In this document: positions 1 to 5,595 of the stretch, one piece after another | How positions within the stretch are numbered: position 1 is the stretch's first letter | Layout of the letters: each line of letters starts with the position of its first letter | Source: an uncultured Clostridia bacterium | GTDB lineage: Bacteria; Bacillota; Clostridia; Oscillospirales; Acutalibacteraceae | Direction: 5' to 3' | Length of the DNA stretch: 5,595 nt | Assembly: GCA_937902305.1 (NCBI GenBank) | Contig: CALDHV010000095.1 | Location: 1 to 5,595 of the forward strand | Notes under the pieces: generated by a model | The model's database searches: none | The model's input: only the letters and a program-made list of their open reading frames with translations | Told to the model about the DNA's origin: nothing | Made by a program: the position numbers and the translations under genes

Positions 1-14
1 CCGTTATGCTTTGT

Positions 15-20
15 TAAAAT
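15..20 (+). promoter_or_regulatory. possible -10 promoter box for the ROK/GmhA operon
   Basis: TAAAAT at 15-20 resembles a sigma-A -10 element. Initiation about 7 nt downstream would start a transcript close to the first hairpin of the leader. The matching -35 box would fall at or before the left edge of the window, so it cannot be checked. This is a weak call resting on one AT-rich hexamer in otherwise GC-rich sequence. Confidence 0.3.
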
Positions 21-24
21 ACTC

Positions 25-53
25 GTGAATGCGAAAGCATTCACTGCGTTTTT
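25..53 (+). terminator. possible terminator of an upstream gene (alternative reading of leader hairpin A)
   Basis: The perfect 8-bp GAAA-capped hairpin at 25-44 is followed by TTTTT at 49-53, so it could end a transcript entering from the left edge. Against this, four non-T bases (TGCG) separate the stem from the T run, which weakens an intrinsic terminator. The hairpin also fits as the first element of the leader. If it did terminate the leader itself, opening it through the 40-48/115-123 pairing would be antitermination. Confidence 0.3.
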
Positions 54-165
54 GCTGTGTGGGGAAGCGAGAGAGAGGCAAGGCTGGCGCCTGCCGCGAA
101 CGAACACAATGCCGCGCAGTGAAAGCGCTGCGCGAAACCATGGCGGGCTTCAAGTCCCGTCAACC
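25..165 (+). promoter_or_regulatory. structured 5' leader RNA upstream of the ROK kinase gene (unassigned)
   Basis: This roughly 150-nt stretch shows no convincing coding region and can form four local hairpins. Hairpin A has a perfect 8-bp stem (25-32 with 37-44) capped by a GAAA tetraloop. Hairpin B (77-95) has a 7-bp stem with one bulged A and a UGGC loop. Hairpin C (113-121 with 126-134) has 9 bp and an AAAG loop. Hairpin D (141-147 with 156-162) has 7 bp with an 8-nt loop and ends 6 nt before the AGGAGG ribosome binding site. TGTGT at 56-60 can also pair with ACACA at 104-108, enclosing hairpin B. A perfect 9-bp match between 40-48 and 115-123 excludes hairpins A and C. Such alternative folds are typical of cis-regulatory leaders. 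I tried known riboswitch cores (TPP, SAM, c-di-GMP, ZTP, THF, fluoride, glmS, T-box and others) from memory and none fits. The structure was worked out by eye, without energy calculation. Confidence 0.5.
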
Positions 166-167
166 AA

Positions 168-174
168 AGGAGGT
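168..174 (+). promoter_or_regulatory. ribosome binding site fixing the ROK kinase start
   Basis: AGGAGGT at 168-174 lies 4 nt before the ATG at 179 (5 nt from the GGAGG core). The reading frame is open further upstream to about position 29, but only the ATG at 179 has this site, and the ROK family N-terminus (MQYIGVDIGGTK) starts exactly there. Hairpin D of the leader ends 6 nt before it, close enough to affect ribosome access. Confidence 0.85.
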
Positions 175-178
175 CATT

Positions 179-1057
179 ATGCAATATATCGGTGTGGATA
201 TTGGCGGGACAAAATGTGCCGTCGTGCGCGGTTGCGGGACGCAGATCGCGGAAAAGCGGCGATTTGACACGACCGACTGCCCGCAAACGCTCGCTCGCAT
301 TTTGGATGCGGTCGCTCAATTGATGACCGATGACGTGACGGCGATCGGAGTCAGCTGCGGCAGCCCGCTCGACCTCAAGCGCGGGCTCATCCAGGCACCG
401 CCCAATCTGCCGGACTGGGTGGATGTCCCCATCACCGCCATATTGAACGAACGCTTCGGGCGGGACGCCTATCTTTGCAACGATGCCGATGCCTGCGCTC
501 TCGCCGAATGGCGGTACGGTGCGGGACAAGGCACCGAAAATATGATTTTTCTCACCTTCGGCACCGGGATGGGCGCCGGGCTGATCCTCAACAACCGTCT
601 CTATACCGGGCAATGCGGCGGTGCCGGCGAGATCGGGCACGTCACCCTCTACCCCGACGGCGACCACATCGGCTACTACAAGCGCGGCGCGGTCGAGGGC
701 TATTGCAGTGGCGGCGGCATCGCGCAATACGGGTGTGGCACCGCCAAAGAACTGGCAGAGCGCGCCGAAGCCGGCGACCCCGAGGCGGTCGCAATCTATC
801 GGCAAATCGGCACCGACCTCGGCAGAACGCTGGCGATACTCGTCGATTTATTCAACCCCGAGGCGATCGTCATCGGCAGTATCTACGCCCGCTCGGCGGT
901 GCTGATGGAGCAGACGATGCAGACAACATTGGCGGAAAATGCCCTGCCGCTCAACCGGAGCGCCTGCCGCATCCTGCCGGCGGCATTGAGCGAAAATATC
1001 GGAGATGTTGCGGCGCTGTGCGTCGCGGAATTGGGAGGCAAGCACTATGCTGTATGA
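179..1057 (+). CDS. ROK-family sugar kinase, without the usual zinc cysteines
   Basis: This 292-residue protein has the length and motif order of ROK (repressor, ORF, kinase) family sugar kinases, cytoplasmic enzymes that phosphorylate hexoses or their derivatives with ATP. The N-terminal phosphate-binding motif DIGGTK is at residues 7-12. The sugar-binding and catalytic region CNDADACALAE is at 100-110, with D102 as the expected catalytic base. A second glycine-rich phosphate motif, FGTGMGAGL, is at 127-135. The EIGH motif at 151-154 supplies the usual sugar-contacting Glu and zinc-ligand His. The ROK zinc site normally continues as CxCGxxGCxE, but here the equivalent segment (about 165-173, GYYKRGAVE) has no cysteine. 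There is no N-terminal DNA-binding domain, so this is a kinase rather than a NagC/XylR-type repressor. Its end overlaps the isomerase gene by 11 nt, so the two are probably translationally coupled. The substrate cannot be read from the sequence. The kinase-fold assignment is secure, but activity is inferred. Confidence 0.9.
   Translation: MQYIGVDIGGTKCAVVRGCGTQIAEKRRFDTTDCPQTLARILDAVAQLMTDDVTAIGVSCGSPLDLKRGLIQAPPNLPDWVDVPITAILNERFGRDAYLCNDADACALAEWRYGAGQGTENMIFLTFGTGMGAGLILNNRLYTGQCGGAGEIGHVTLYPDGDHIGYYKRGAVEGYCSGGGIAQYGCGTAKELAERAEAGDPEAVAIYRQIGTDLGRTLAILVDLFNPEAIVIGSIYARSAVLMEQTMQTTLAENALPLNRSACRILPAALSENIGDVAALCVAELGGKHYAV
1033..1038 (+). promoter_or_regulatory. ribosome binding site fixing the isomerase start
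   Basis: GGGAGG at 1033-1038 lies inside the end of the kinase gene, 8 nt before the ATG at 1047. It selects this start over the upstream in-frame ATG at 1005, which would add 14 residues unlike the family and deepen the overlap. Confidence 0.8.
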
Positions 1058-1634
1058 TCGTTACCCCGCGCTGTTGCCCGTCAAGAATGAGATCGACGCG
1101 GTGACCGACGCGATAGAGGTATGCTTCCGCCGGGGCGGCAAGCTGATGATCGCCGGCAACGGCGGCAGTGCCGCAGACGCGGAGCATATCGTCGGCGAGC
1201 TGATGAAGGGCTTTTTGTCCCACCGTCCGGTCAACGACCCGCGCATCCCGGCGGCACTTGCCGCAAAGCTACAAGGCGCGCTGCCGGCGATCGCACTCAC
1301 CGGCGGCGTGGCTCTGCCGACCGCGTATCAAAACGATGTGGACGGCGAATACACCGTCGCGCAGACCCTTTTCGGGCTGGCAAAGCCCGGCGATGCCGTT
1401 TTGCTCATCTCCACCTCCGGCAATGCGAAAAACCTCGTTCACGCGGCAGAGCTGGCAACGGTAATCGGTGTCACCGCGCTTGCGCTGACCGGGCAGGGCG
1501 GCGGCAGGCTCGGCGAGCTATGCACGCTGACCGTCCACGCACCGGCGACCGAAACCTACCGCGTGCAGGAATATCACCTGCCGATCTATCACGAAATATG
1601 TGCCGCGCTCGAGCGGCGCTTTTTCGGAGAATAA
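1047..1634 (+). CDS. gmhA: GmhA-like SIS-domain phosphosugar isomerase (sedoheptulose-7-phosphate isomerase type)
   Basis: This 195-residue protein matches GmhA (about 190-200 residues), the cytoplasmic enzyme that turns sedoheptulose 7-phosphate into D-glycero-D-manno-heptose 7-phosphate, the first step of heptose synthesis. The SIS phosphosugar-binding motif AGNGGSAADAEH is at 36-47 and the second phosphate loop, STSGNAKN, at 122-129. The GmhA metal/catalytic set appears complete: H47 and E51 in HIVGE, and Q174 and H182 in QEYHLPIYH. The segment at 57-107, with its VALPTAYQNDV stretch, also fits GmhA. The gene overlaps the ROK kinase gene by 11 nt and ends shortly before the terminator, so the two form a compact operon. 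Gram-positive GmhA homologues are known to feed S-layer and other surface-glycan heptoses. That use here is inference, because no HddA, HldE or GmhB partner is in the window. Another SIS isomerase specificity remains possible. Confidence 0.83.
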   Translation: MLYDRYPALLPVKNEIDAVTDAIEVCFRRGGKLMIAGNGGSAADAEHIVGELMKGFLSHRPVNDPRIPAALAAKLQGALPAIALTGGVALPTAYQNDVDGEYTVAQTLFGLAKPGDAVLLISTSGNAKNLVHAAELATVIGVTALALTGQGGGRLGELCTLTVHAPATETYRVQEYHLPIYHEICAALERRFFGE

Positions 1635-1651
1635 ATCAAGACGAAAACAAT

Positions 1652-1676
1652 GGGGCAGTCCGCTTTGGACTGCCCC
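1652..1676. terminator. bidirectional intrinsic terminator between convergent operons
   Basis: GGGGCAGTCC (1652-1661) and GGACTGCCCC (1667-1676) form a perfect 10-bp stem with the 5-nt loop GCTTT. On the + strand the stem is followed by GTTCCTTTATT. On the - strand it is followed by ATTGTTTTCG, which is T-rich. The stem begins 17 nt after the isomerase stop and lies 9 nt beyond the end of the PBP2 stop codon, so one hairpin serves both operons. Confidence 0.88.
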
Positions 1677-1685
1677 GTTCCTTTA

Positions 1686-3794
1686 TTACGGTAACAGAAC
1701 ATTGCTTTCGGTCGGAGCATCGGCGACCTCCTTGATGGAGAAATACGCATCCAGCACCTGCCGCGCCACATACGATGCACTGCCCGATGTGCCGCGTTCC
1801 ATAACGACGGCGATGGCGACCTGCGGATCGTCGGCGGGTGCATAGGCGATGAAAGTGCCGTGGTCGGAGGCATTCTTGATGCCGGTCTGCGCGGTACCGG
1901 TCTTGCAGGCGACGGTGTACGGCGTCGCCGCAAAGTACGCGCTTGCCGTTCCCGCCTTGCCGACGGCAACCATTCCCTGCTTGACGGCGCGCATCGCCTC
2001 ATCGCTCCATTTGACGGTAGCAGCGACCTCCGGCTTAACGACCGTATCGGCATCGGCACCGTATTGACGGTATGCCGAAATGAAATGCGTCTTATACCGC
2101 ACGCCCTTGTTGGCGATCATCATGGTATATGCCGCCAACTGAATGGGTGTATATGACCCGCGCTGACCGATCGCCAACTGCAAATAATCGCCTGGCACCC
2201 AGGAGTCGCCGATGGATTGCAGATATTCCGGCGTCTGCTGGATGCCCGCCGTCTCCCCGATCTCCACCCCGGTCTTCTGCCCGAAGCCGTAGGCGGTCAA
2301 ATAGCTAAAAATACTGCTTCCCATCAGTCTGCCAACCTCGTAGAAATAATAGTTGCAGGATTTCTGTATCGCGGTCGCGGCATTCAGATTGCCATGCGTG
2401 CCCATACAGTTCGGCGTGTAGCTCGGGGCATAGTACATATACTTGTGCGTACAGTTGATGACGGCATAGTCGATGCTTCCGCCGTTTGCGATGCGGTCAC
2501 GGTAACGGTACGCAACGGAACGAACCAGGCCCGCATTCTGTTCGGTGATCGCGGCAAGCGCCATCCCGGGCTTAAAGGTCGAGCCGCATGGAAACGCACC
2601 GTACAAGGCGCGGTTAAACAGCGGATTATCCTTGTTCTCCACCAACTCATTATAGTTTTCGGTATATGCGGACAGATCATAGCCCGGCCACGAGGCGCAC
2701 ACCATCACGCCGCCGGTCTTGACATCCAGCATCACGACCGAGCCGCTCTTGACATCCCGTCCCTTGAGCGATGCCGCCGAGGAGCGGAGGGAGCGAATCT
2801 TCTGATCCAGCGTATCCTGCGCCACCTTCTGCAGATTGGAGTCAAGGTTGAGGATCAGAGTGTCGCCGGGGGTCGGTGCTACCGTTTCGGTCTCCGAAAC
2901 AACGATGCCACTGCTATTCTTGACCAACACGCGCTTGCCCGCCTTGCCGCGCAGGGCGTCCTCCGCCGCCGACTCGATCCCGCTCTTGCCGACAATGTCG
3001 TTGAAGGAATAGCCTTTTTCCTTTAGTTGCGCATATTCCTCTGCGTAGATCGGTCCGACGGTGCCGATGATATGACAGCCGACCTCGCCGCCGACATACT
3101 CCCGCACCGGGACAGTAACGACATCCACGCCGGGGAAACGCTCGCTGTTTTCCAATATCTGATACATCGTCGTATCGGAAATATCGTTGGCAAAGGTGTA
3201 CGGCGCCGACACTCCGAAGCCGGCGACCTGCATCCCGTAGCGTATGCCCGCCAGACAGCGCCGATCGGCTTCGGAATACCCCTCCAGCCCCATCTGCGTG
3301 ACCATCTGATCCATACAGTTGGCGGCTGTAGCGTATTTTGCCATCCGCAGATAGTTTTTCAGCCGCGTCACGCCCGCCTCGCGATCCTCCGCAAAGGTGT
3401 AAGGCGCAGCATCCGAGATCGGCAGGGCGTCGTTCCATTCCTCGTTTTGCTCCGACAACAGCCGGACAAGCGCCAGCAGGCAGTCGTTCTGCGCCTGCTG
3501 TACCTCCTCCCCGCTCCCGTGCGGGAAGAAATTGTAGTCCAGTGTCACCGCATAGCTGGTGCGGTTGGAGACCAGCGCGGTCTGATTGCGGTCGAGTATC
3601 TCTCCGCGGGATGCCGACAGCGCGACCGAGCGCTTCTGCGATGCGTCGGCAAGCGCGGCATAGTCGTCCCCGTGGACGATCTGCACCTCAAACAGTCGCA
3701 CCGAAAACAGAAAAAAGATGACCGCCATCAGCAAAAAGAGAGCCAGCACGCGCTTGAGACTCAATTTGCCGACCGTATCAAAACGATCCGTCAT
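1686..3794 (-). CDS. mrdA: penicillin-binding protein 2, class B transpeptidase of the elongasome
   Basis: This 702-residue class B penicillin-binding protein cross-links peptidoglycan during lateral wall growth. It has a short cytoplasmic start, a single membrane anchor (about 15-31) and an extracytoplasmic body. RGEILDRN at 63-70 is the signature of the PBP dimer domain, which extends to about 310. The transpeptidase domain covers about 345-685 and has all three active-site motifs: STFK at 405-408 (S405 nucleophile), SCN at 479-481 and KTGT at 631-634. It is longer than E. coli PBP2 (633 aa). The extra length lies mainly at about 90-205, as in clostridial homologues, and APYTFA occurs twice there (129-134 and 197-202). 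The start has AAGGAGG at 3801-3807, 6 nt upstream. The mreB-mreC-mreD context points to PBP2 rather than the divisome FtsI or a sporulation paralogue. It is the last gene of the operon, 24 nt after mreD, and ends at the shared terminator. It should be a beta-lactam target. Confidence 0.94.
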   Translation of the reverse strand: MTDRFDTVGKLSLKRVLALFLLMAVIFFLFSVRLFEVQIVHGDDYAALADASQKRSVALSASRGEILDRNQTALVSNRTSYAVTLDYNFFPHGSGEEVQQAQNDCLLALVRLLSEQNEEWNDALPISDAAPYTFAEDREAGVTRLKNYLRMAKYATAANCMDQMVTQMGLEGYSEADRRCLAGIRYGMQVAGFGVSAPYTFANDISDTTMYQILENSERFPGVDVVTVPVREYVGGEVGCHIIGTVGPIYAEEYAQLKEKGYSFNDIVGKSGIESAAEDALRGKAGKRVLVKNSSGIVVSETETVAPTPGDTLILNLDSNLQKVAQDTLDQKIRSLRSSAASLKGRDVKSGSVVMLDVKTGGVMVCASWPGYDLSAYTENYNELVENKDNPLFNRALYGAFPCGSTFKPGMALAAITEQNAGLVRSVAYRYRDRIANGGSIDYAVINCTHKYMYYAPSYTPNCMGTHGNLNAATAIQKSCNYYFYEVGRLMGSSIFSYLTAYGFGQKTGVEIGETAGIQQTPEYLQSIGDSWVPGDYLQLAIGQRGSYTPIQLAAYTMMIANKGVRYKTHFISAYRQYGADADTVVKPEVAATVKWSDEAMRAVKQGMVAVGKAGTASAYFAATPYTVACKTGTAQTGIKNASDHGTFIAYAPADDPQVAIAVVMERGTSGSASYVARQVLDAYFSIKEVADAPTESNVLLP

Positions 3795-3818
3795 GGCGAT
3801 CCTCCTTTTCGGTTTATT

Positions 3819-4361
3819 TTAATCCCGCTCGCGACGGCGCAAACACCGGGCAAGCCACCGCGTCAGCCAGTAGACAAGCGGCGTCAGCAGGAAGGTGTAC
3901 AGAGCATTCGGCAGATAGATCCGCCACAGCATCGTCAAGGCATCCTCCTTGACAAATATTACATTGCAAAGAAACCAATCAAGCACGGTATGCAACAGTA
4001 CAGCACCGCCGCACAGCAACAGCATCGACAGAAAATTGGTGCGCAACAGCCATTCGATCAGCAGACCCGCCGTCACGCCGATCAGCAACAGCATCAGCGC
4101 CTGAAAGCCGAACAGGCGCAGGGAATACACATCCCACAGCAAGCCCGCCAAAAAGCCAATGAAGCCACCCGCCTTGGCACCCTCCATCACAGCGACCCCC
4201 ACCGTCAGCAAAATCAACGGCTCCGGTCGTGCGCCGTACACCGGCAAAAAGCCGTGCGGGGCGGTTTGCAGGAAAAAGAACAAAAGCGTCACGGCGACAT
4301 AGATCACCAGCGCCAGCAGACCCTGATGTGCAAAAATGCCGCCCAGCGTTTTTCTACTCAT
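3819..4361 (-). CDS. mreD: rod shape-determining membrane protein MreD
   Basis: This very hydrophobic 180-residue protein is of normal MreD length (about 160-190). It has five or six predicted membrane segments, roughly at 14-31, 47-62, 65-77, 86-105, 110-134 and 148-170. The family signature is visible as GFLAGLLWDVYSLRLFG (69-85), with the conserved Asp in the GLLxDxxS pattern. The C-terminus is strongly basic (ARCLRRRERD), which suggests a cytoplasmic end. MreD links MreC, PBP2 and the RodA synthase at the membrane. GGGAGG at 4368-4373 lies 6 nt before the start. The gene begins 15 nt after mreC and ends 24 nt before PBP2, so the three are cotranscribed. MreD diverges fast in sequence, so hydrophobicity, signature and position together carry the call. 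Confidence 0.91.
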   Translation of the reverse strand: MSRKTLGGIFAHQGLLALVIYVAVTLLFFFLQTAPHGFLPVYGARPEPLILLTVGVAVMEGAKAGGFIGFLAGLLWDVYSLRLFGFQALMLLLIGVTAGLLIEWLLRTNFLSMLLLCGGAVLLHTVLDWFLCNVIFVKEDALTMLWRIYLPNALYTFLLTPLVYWLTRWLARCLRRRERD

Positions 4362-4376
4362 TTGCTGCCTCCCGGG

Positions 4377-5225
4377 TCATTCCGCGTTCTGCCCGTCAAA
4401 GGCGGTGATGACCATAACCTGCTTGAGATCAAACAGGTCGGCAAACAGCTTGACCTCGGCGGACAGTGTCATACCGTCCGACGCGGCGGCGACCGTTTCC
4501 ACCGTACCGATCAACAGACCGGACGGATAGACCCCGCCAATGCCGGAGGTGATGACGTAATCTCCGATCGCCGCGCCGGAAGCGCGATCCAGCGCGTTCA
4601 GCCGGAGGATCCTGCCTTTTGCCTGCTCCACCGTGCCGCCCGCCGTATACGCGGTATCCGCGGTGCGGCTGATCTGTGCCGACACCTTATTGGCAGGATC
4701 CAGCACCGAGCGCACCTTGCAGAAGGTCAAGCCGACCTCCTCCACCACGCCGACGAGTGAGCCGTCGGTGGATACCACCGGGTCGCTGACCGCGATACCG
4801 GCATTTTTACCGGCGGAGACGGTAAAATTGCCATACGGATCGGACGGCTCCCGCCCGATGACCCGCCCGCTGGCAAAGGTGAAATCACTATGCTGCTCGT
4901 GTAAGCCTAAGATCTCGTTAAAATACTCATTCTGCTGTTTGATCGCGTCATAATCGACGATTTTTTGCCGCAGAGCGGCATTTTCCGCTTCCAGCTCCCG
5001 GATACGGGCGGTCTGATCGCCGCTGAACAAGCGGGAAAAGAAGCCGGAAAATCCGTCCACCAGCGTTGCGGTCAGCGTTTGCGCGGGCGTTACCGCCGCG
5101 CCGAGTAGGGTCGCCGGTGCGGATACCGTGCCATCGGTCGTGGCGCTGTACAGCATCACGCCGATCAAAAGCACCGCCAGCACCCCGACGGCGCGTGCAA
5201 AAAATGTTTTCAGAAAGTTTCTCAT
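4377..5225 (-). CDS. mreC: rod shape-determining protein MreC
   Basis: This 282-residue protein has the full MreC layout. A short basic N-terminus is followed by one membrane anchor (about 11-27), a linker, a coiled coil (about 70-109, including RIRELEAENAALRQKI) and a beta-rich periplasmic/extracytoplasmic core (about 117-276). The family motif TSGIGGVYPSGLLIGTV is at 226-242, near the end of the core. MreC forms filaments outside the membrane and activates PBP2 in the elongasome. The start is supported by AGGAGG at 5234-5239, 8 nt upstream, and by the position of the membrane anchor. The length is typical and no frameshift is visible. It lies 76 nt downstream of mreB and 15 nt upstream of mreD. 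Confidence 0.95.
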   Translation of the reverse strand: MRNFLKTFFARAVGVLAVLLIGVMLYSATTDGTVSAPATLLGAAVTPAQTLTATLVDGFSGFFSRLFSGDQTARIRELEAENAALRQKIVDYDAIKQQNEYFNEILGLHEQHSDFTFASGRVIGREPSDPYGNFTVSAGKNAGIAVSDPVVSTDGSLVGVVEEVGLTFCKVRSVLDPANKVSAQISRTADTAYTAGGTVEQAKGRILRLNALDRASGAAIGDYVITSGIGGVYPSGLLIGTVETVAAASDGMTLSAEVKLFADLFDLKQVMVITAFDGQNAE

Positions 5226-5256
5226 CGGCAGACCCTCCTTTCATTTCGATAAAGCA

Positions 5257-5289
5257 GGAAAGCGGAAGACGACCGTCCTCCGCTTTTCC
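5257..5289 (-). other. hairpin in the mreB-mreC spacer
   Basis: On the - strand transcript, 5289-5275 can pair with 5270-5257 (GGAAAAGCGGAGGAC with GTCTTCCGCTTTCC). This gives about 14 bp with one bulged A, one G-U pair and a GGUC loop. It starts 12 nt after the mreB stop and ends before the mreC ribosome binding site. The downstream sequence TGCTTTATCG has only a weak T run, so this is more likely an RNA-processing or stability element, or a leaky attenuator, than a full terminator. Confidence 0.55.
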
Positions 5290-5301
5290 GTTCGTGTCCT
5301 A

Positions 5302-5595
5302 TCAGCGACGATGGGAGCGGAAATTACTGACAACGCCAATATCCAGACATTTCCCGGTGCCGATGACCACGCAATCCAGCGGATTTTCCGCCACGTGTAC
5401 CGGCATATCGGTTTCCCGGTTAATCAGCTCGTCCAACCCGCGCAACAGAGCGCCGCCGCCGGTCAGCATGATGCCGTTCCTCCGGCACCAGCCGCCCACG
5501 GTGTCCGCAAAGGCCGAGGCAAAGCGCTCGGCAACGTTCTTTTCAAACGCAAGGTATTCGGCAAGGTTATCGGCGTTAACGCCACCCGTCGGAAC
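5302..5595 (-). CDS. mreB: MreB, C-terminal part only (gene runs off the right edge)
   Basis: Ninety-seven codons in one open frame end at the TGA at 5302-5304; the start lies beyond 5595. From about 5478 downwards the protein is clearly MreB, the actin-like filament protein that directs side-wall synthesis. NGIMLTGGGALLRGLDELI carries the nucleotide-contacting LTGGG loop, and it is followed by ETDMPVHVAENPLDCVVIGTGK, the standard MreB C-terminal run. The last residues (CLDIGVVSNFRSHRR) are a short basic tail. The 39 residues before this are unusual: the conserved TPPEL motif expected just upstream of the LTGGG strand is absent, and PTGGVNADNLAEYLAF at the edge resembles a different family (see findings). 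The operon position in front of mreC supports the MreB call. Confidence 0.83.
   Translation of the reverse strand, partial: VPTGGVNADNLAEYLAFEKNVAERFASAFADTVGGWCRRNGIMLTGGGALLRGLDELINRETDMPVHVAENPLDCVVIGTGKCLDIGVVSNFRSHRR

Noticed and set aside
141..162. tRNA-like T-arm (GGGCTTCAAGTCCC) in the leader
   Set aside because: The loop is 8 nt rather than 7, the conserved closing G-C pair of a T arm is missing, and no acceptor, D or anticodon arms can be drawn at the right spacing.
25..267. Possible short leader peptide (GTG at 25 or ATG at 109) running into the kinase gene
   Set aside because: Neither start has a ribosome binding site. The frame covers hairpin stems and overlaps the kinase start out of frame, with no attenuator-type codon run.
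41..805. 254-codon - strand open frame opposite the leader and ROK kinase
   Set aside because: The + strand has unmistakable ROK motifs. The reverse translation has none and ends inside the kinase gene.
1121..1735. Arg-rich + strand frame overlapping gmhA and running through the terminator
   Set aside because: Out-of-frame shadow of gmhA. It reads across the terminator stem and has an Arg-rich composition typical of shifted GC-rich codons.
2217..3026. 269-codon + strand open frame opposite PBP2
   Set aside because: It overlaps the catalytic part of PBP2 in full, shows no family motif, and is explained by antisense codon bias.
3027..4760. 577-codon open frame on the + strand, antisense to PBP2, MreD and MreC
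   Set aside because: Low-complexity Gln/Arg/His-rich translation with no recognisable domain and no good ribosome binding site. It crosses three well-supported genes and their gaps, so it is a mirror of GC-rich codon bias on the other strand.
1..5595. CRISPR arrays, insertion sequences, attachment sites or other mobile elements
   Set aside because: No spaced direct repeats, no terminal inverted repeats flanking a transposase, and no integrase, transposase or phage-like product in any supported gene. The region reads as ordinary chromosome.

Overview
The window carries two convergent gene groups. On the + strand, a two-gene sugar-phosphate operon sits at 179-1634, behind an RNA leader that looks structured. 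On the - strand, the 3' part of the rod-shape operon (mreB, mreC, mreD, penicillin-binding protein 2) runs from the right edge down to 1686. The two groups meet at one short intergenic gap with a strong stem-loop that can terminate transcription in both directions.

The organism is most likely a GC-rich member of the Firmicutes, of the Clostridia/Oscillospiraceae kind. The reasons are strong AGGAGG-type ribosome binding sites before every gene with a visible start, tight mreC-mreD-PBP2 spacing in the usual Firmicute order, a clostridial-style PBP2 with an enlarged dimer region, and GC-rich codon use. This is inferred from style, not from a phylogenetic marker.

Region by region: 1-178 is a non-coding leader with four potential hairpins. 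A perfect 9-bp long-range complementarity competes with two of them. 179-1057 is a ROK-family sugar kinase lacking the family's zinc-binding cysteines. 1047-1634 overlaps it by 11 nt and encodes a GmhA-type SIS-domain phosphosugar isomerase with all four expected metal/catalytic residues. 1652-1676 is the shared terminator. 1686-3794 (-) is PBP2, 3819-4361 (-) is MreD and 4377-5225 (-) is MreC. 5226-5301 is a spacer with a hairpin. 5302-5595 (-) is the C-terminal end of MreB, cut by the window edge.

MreB, MreC, MreD and PBP2 are core parts of the elongasome: MreB filaments on the membrane, linked through MreC/MreD to the PBP2 transpeptidase, guide lateral wall synthesis. The ROK/GmhA pair probably makes or salvages a phosphorylated sugar, possibly a heptose precursor of a surface glycan, though the sequence alone does not fix the substrate. 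The points most worth a second look are the leader RNA with its switch-like alternative pairings, the zinc-less ROK kinase paired with GmhA, and the MreB segment at the right edge, which does not look like normal MreB before its LTGGG motif.
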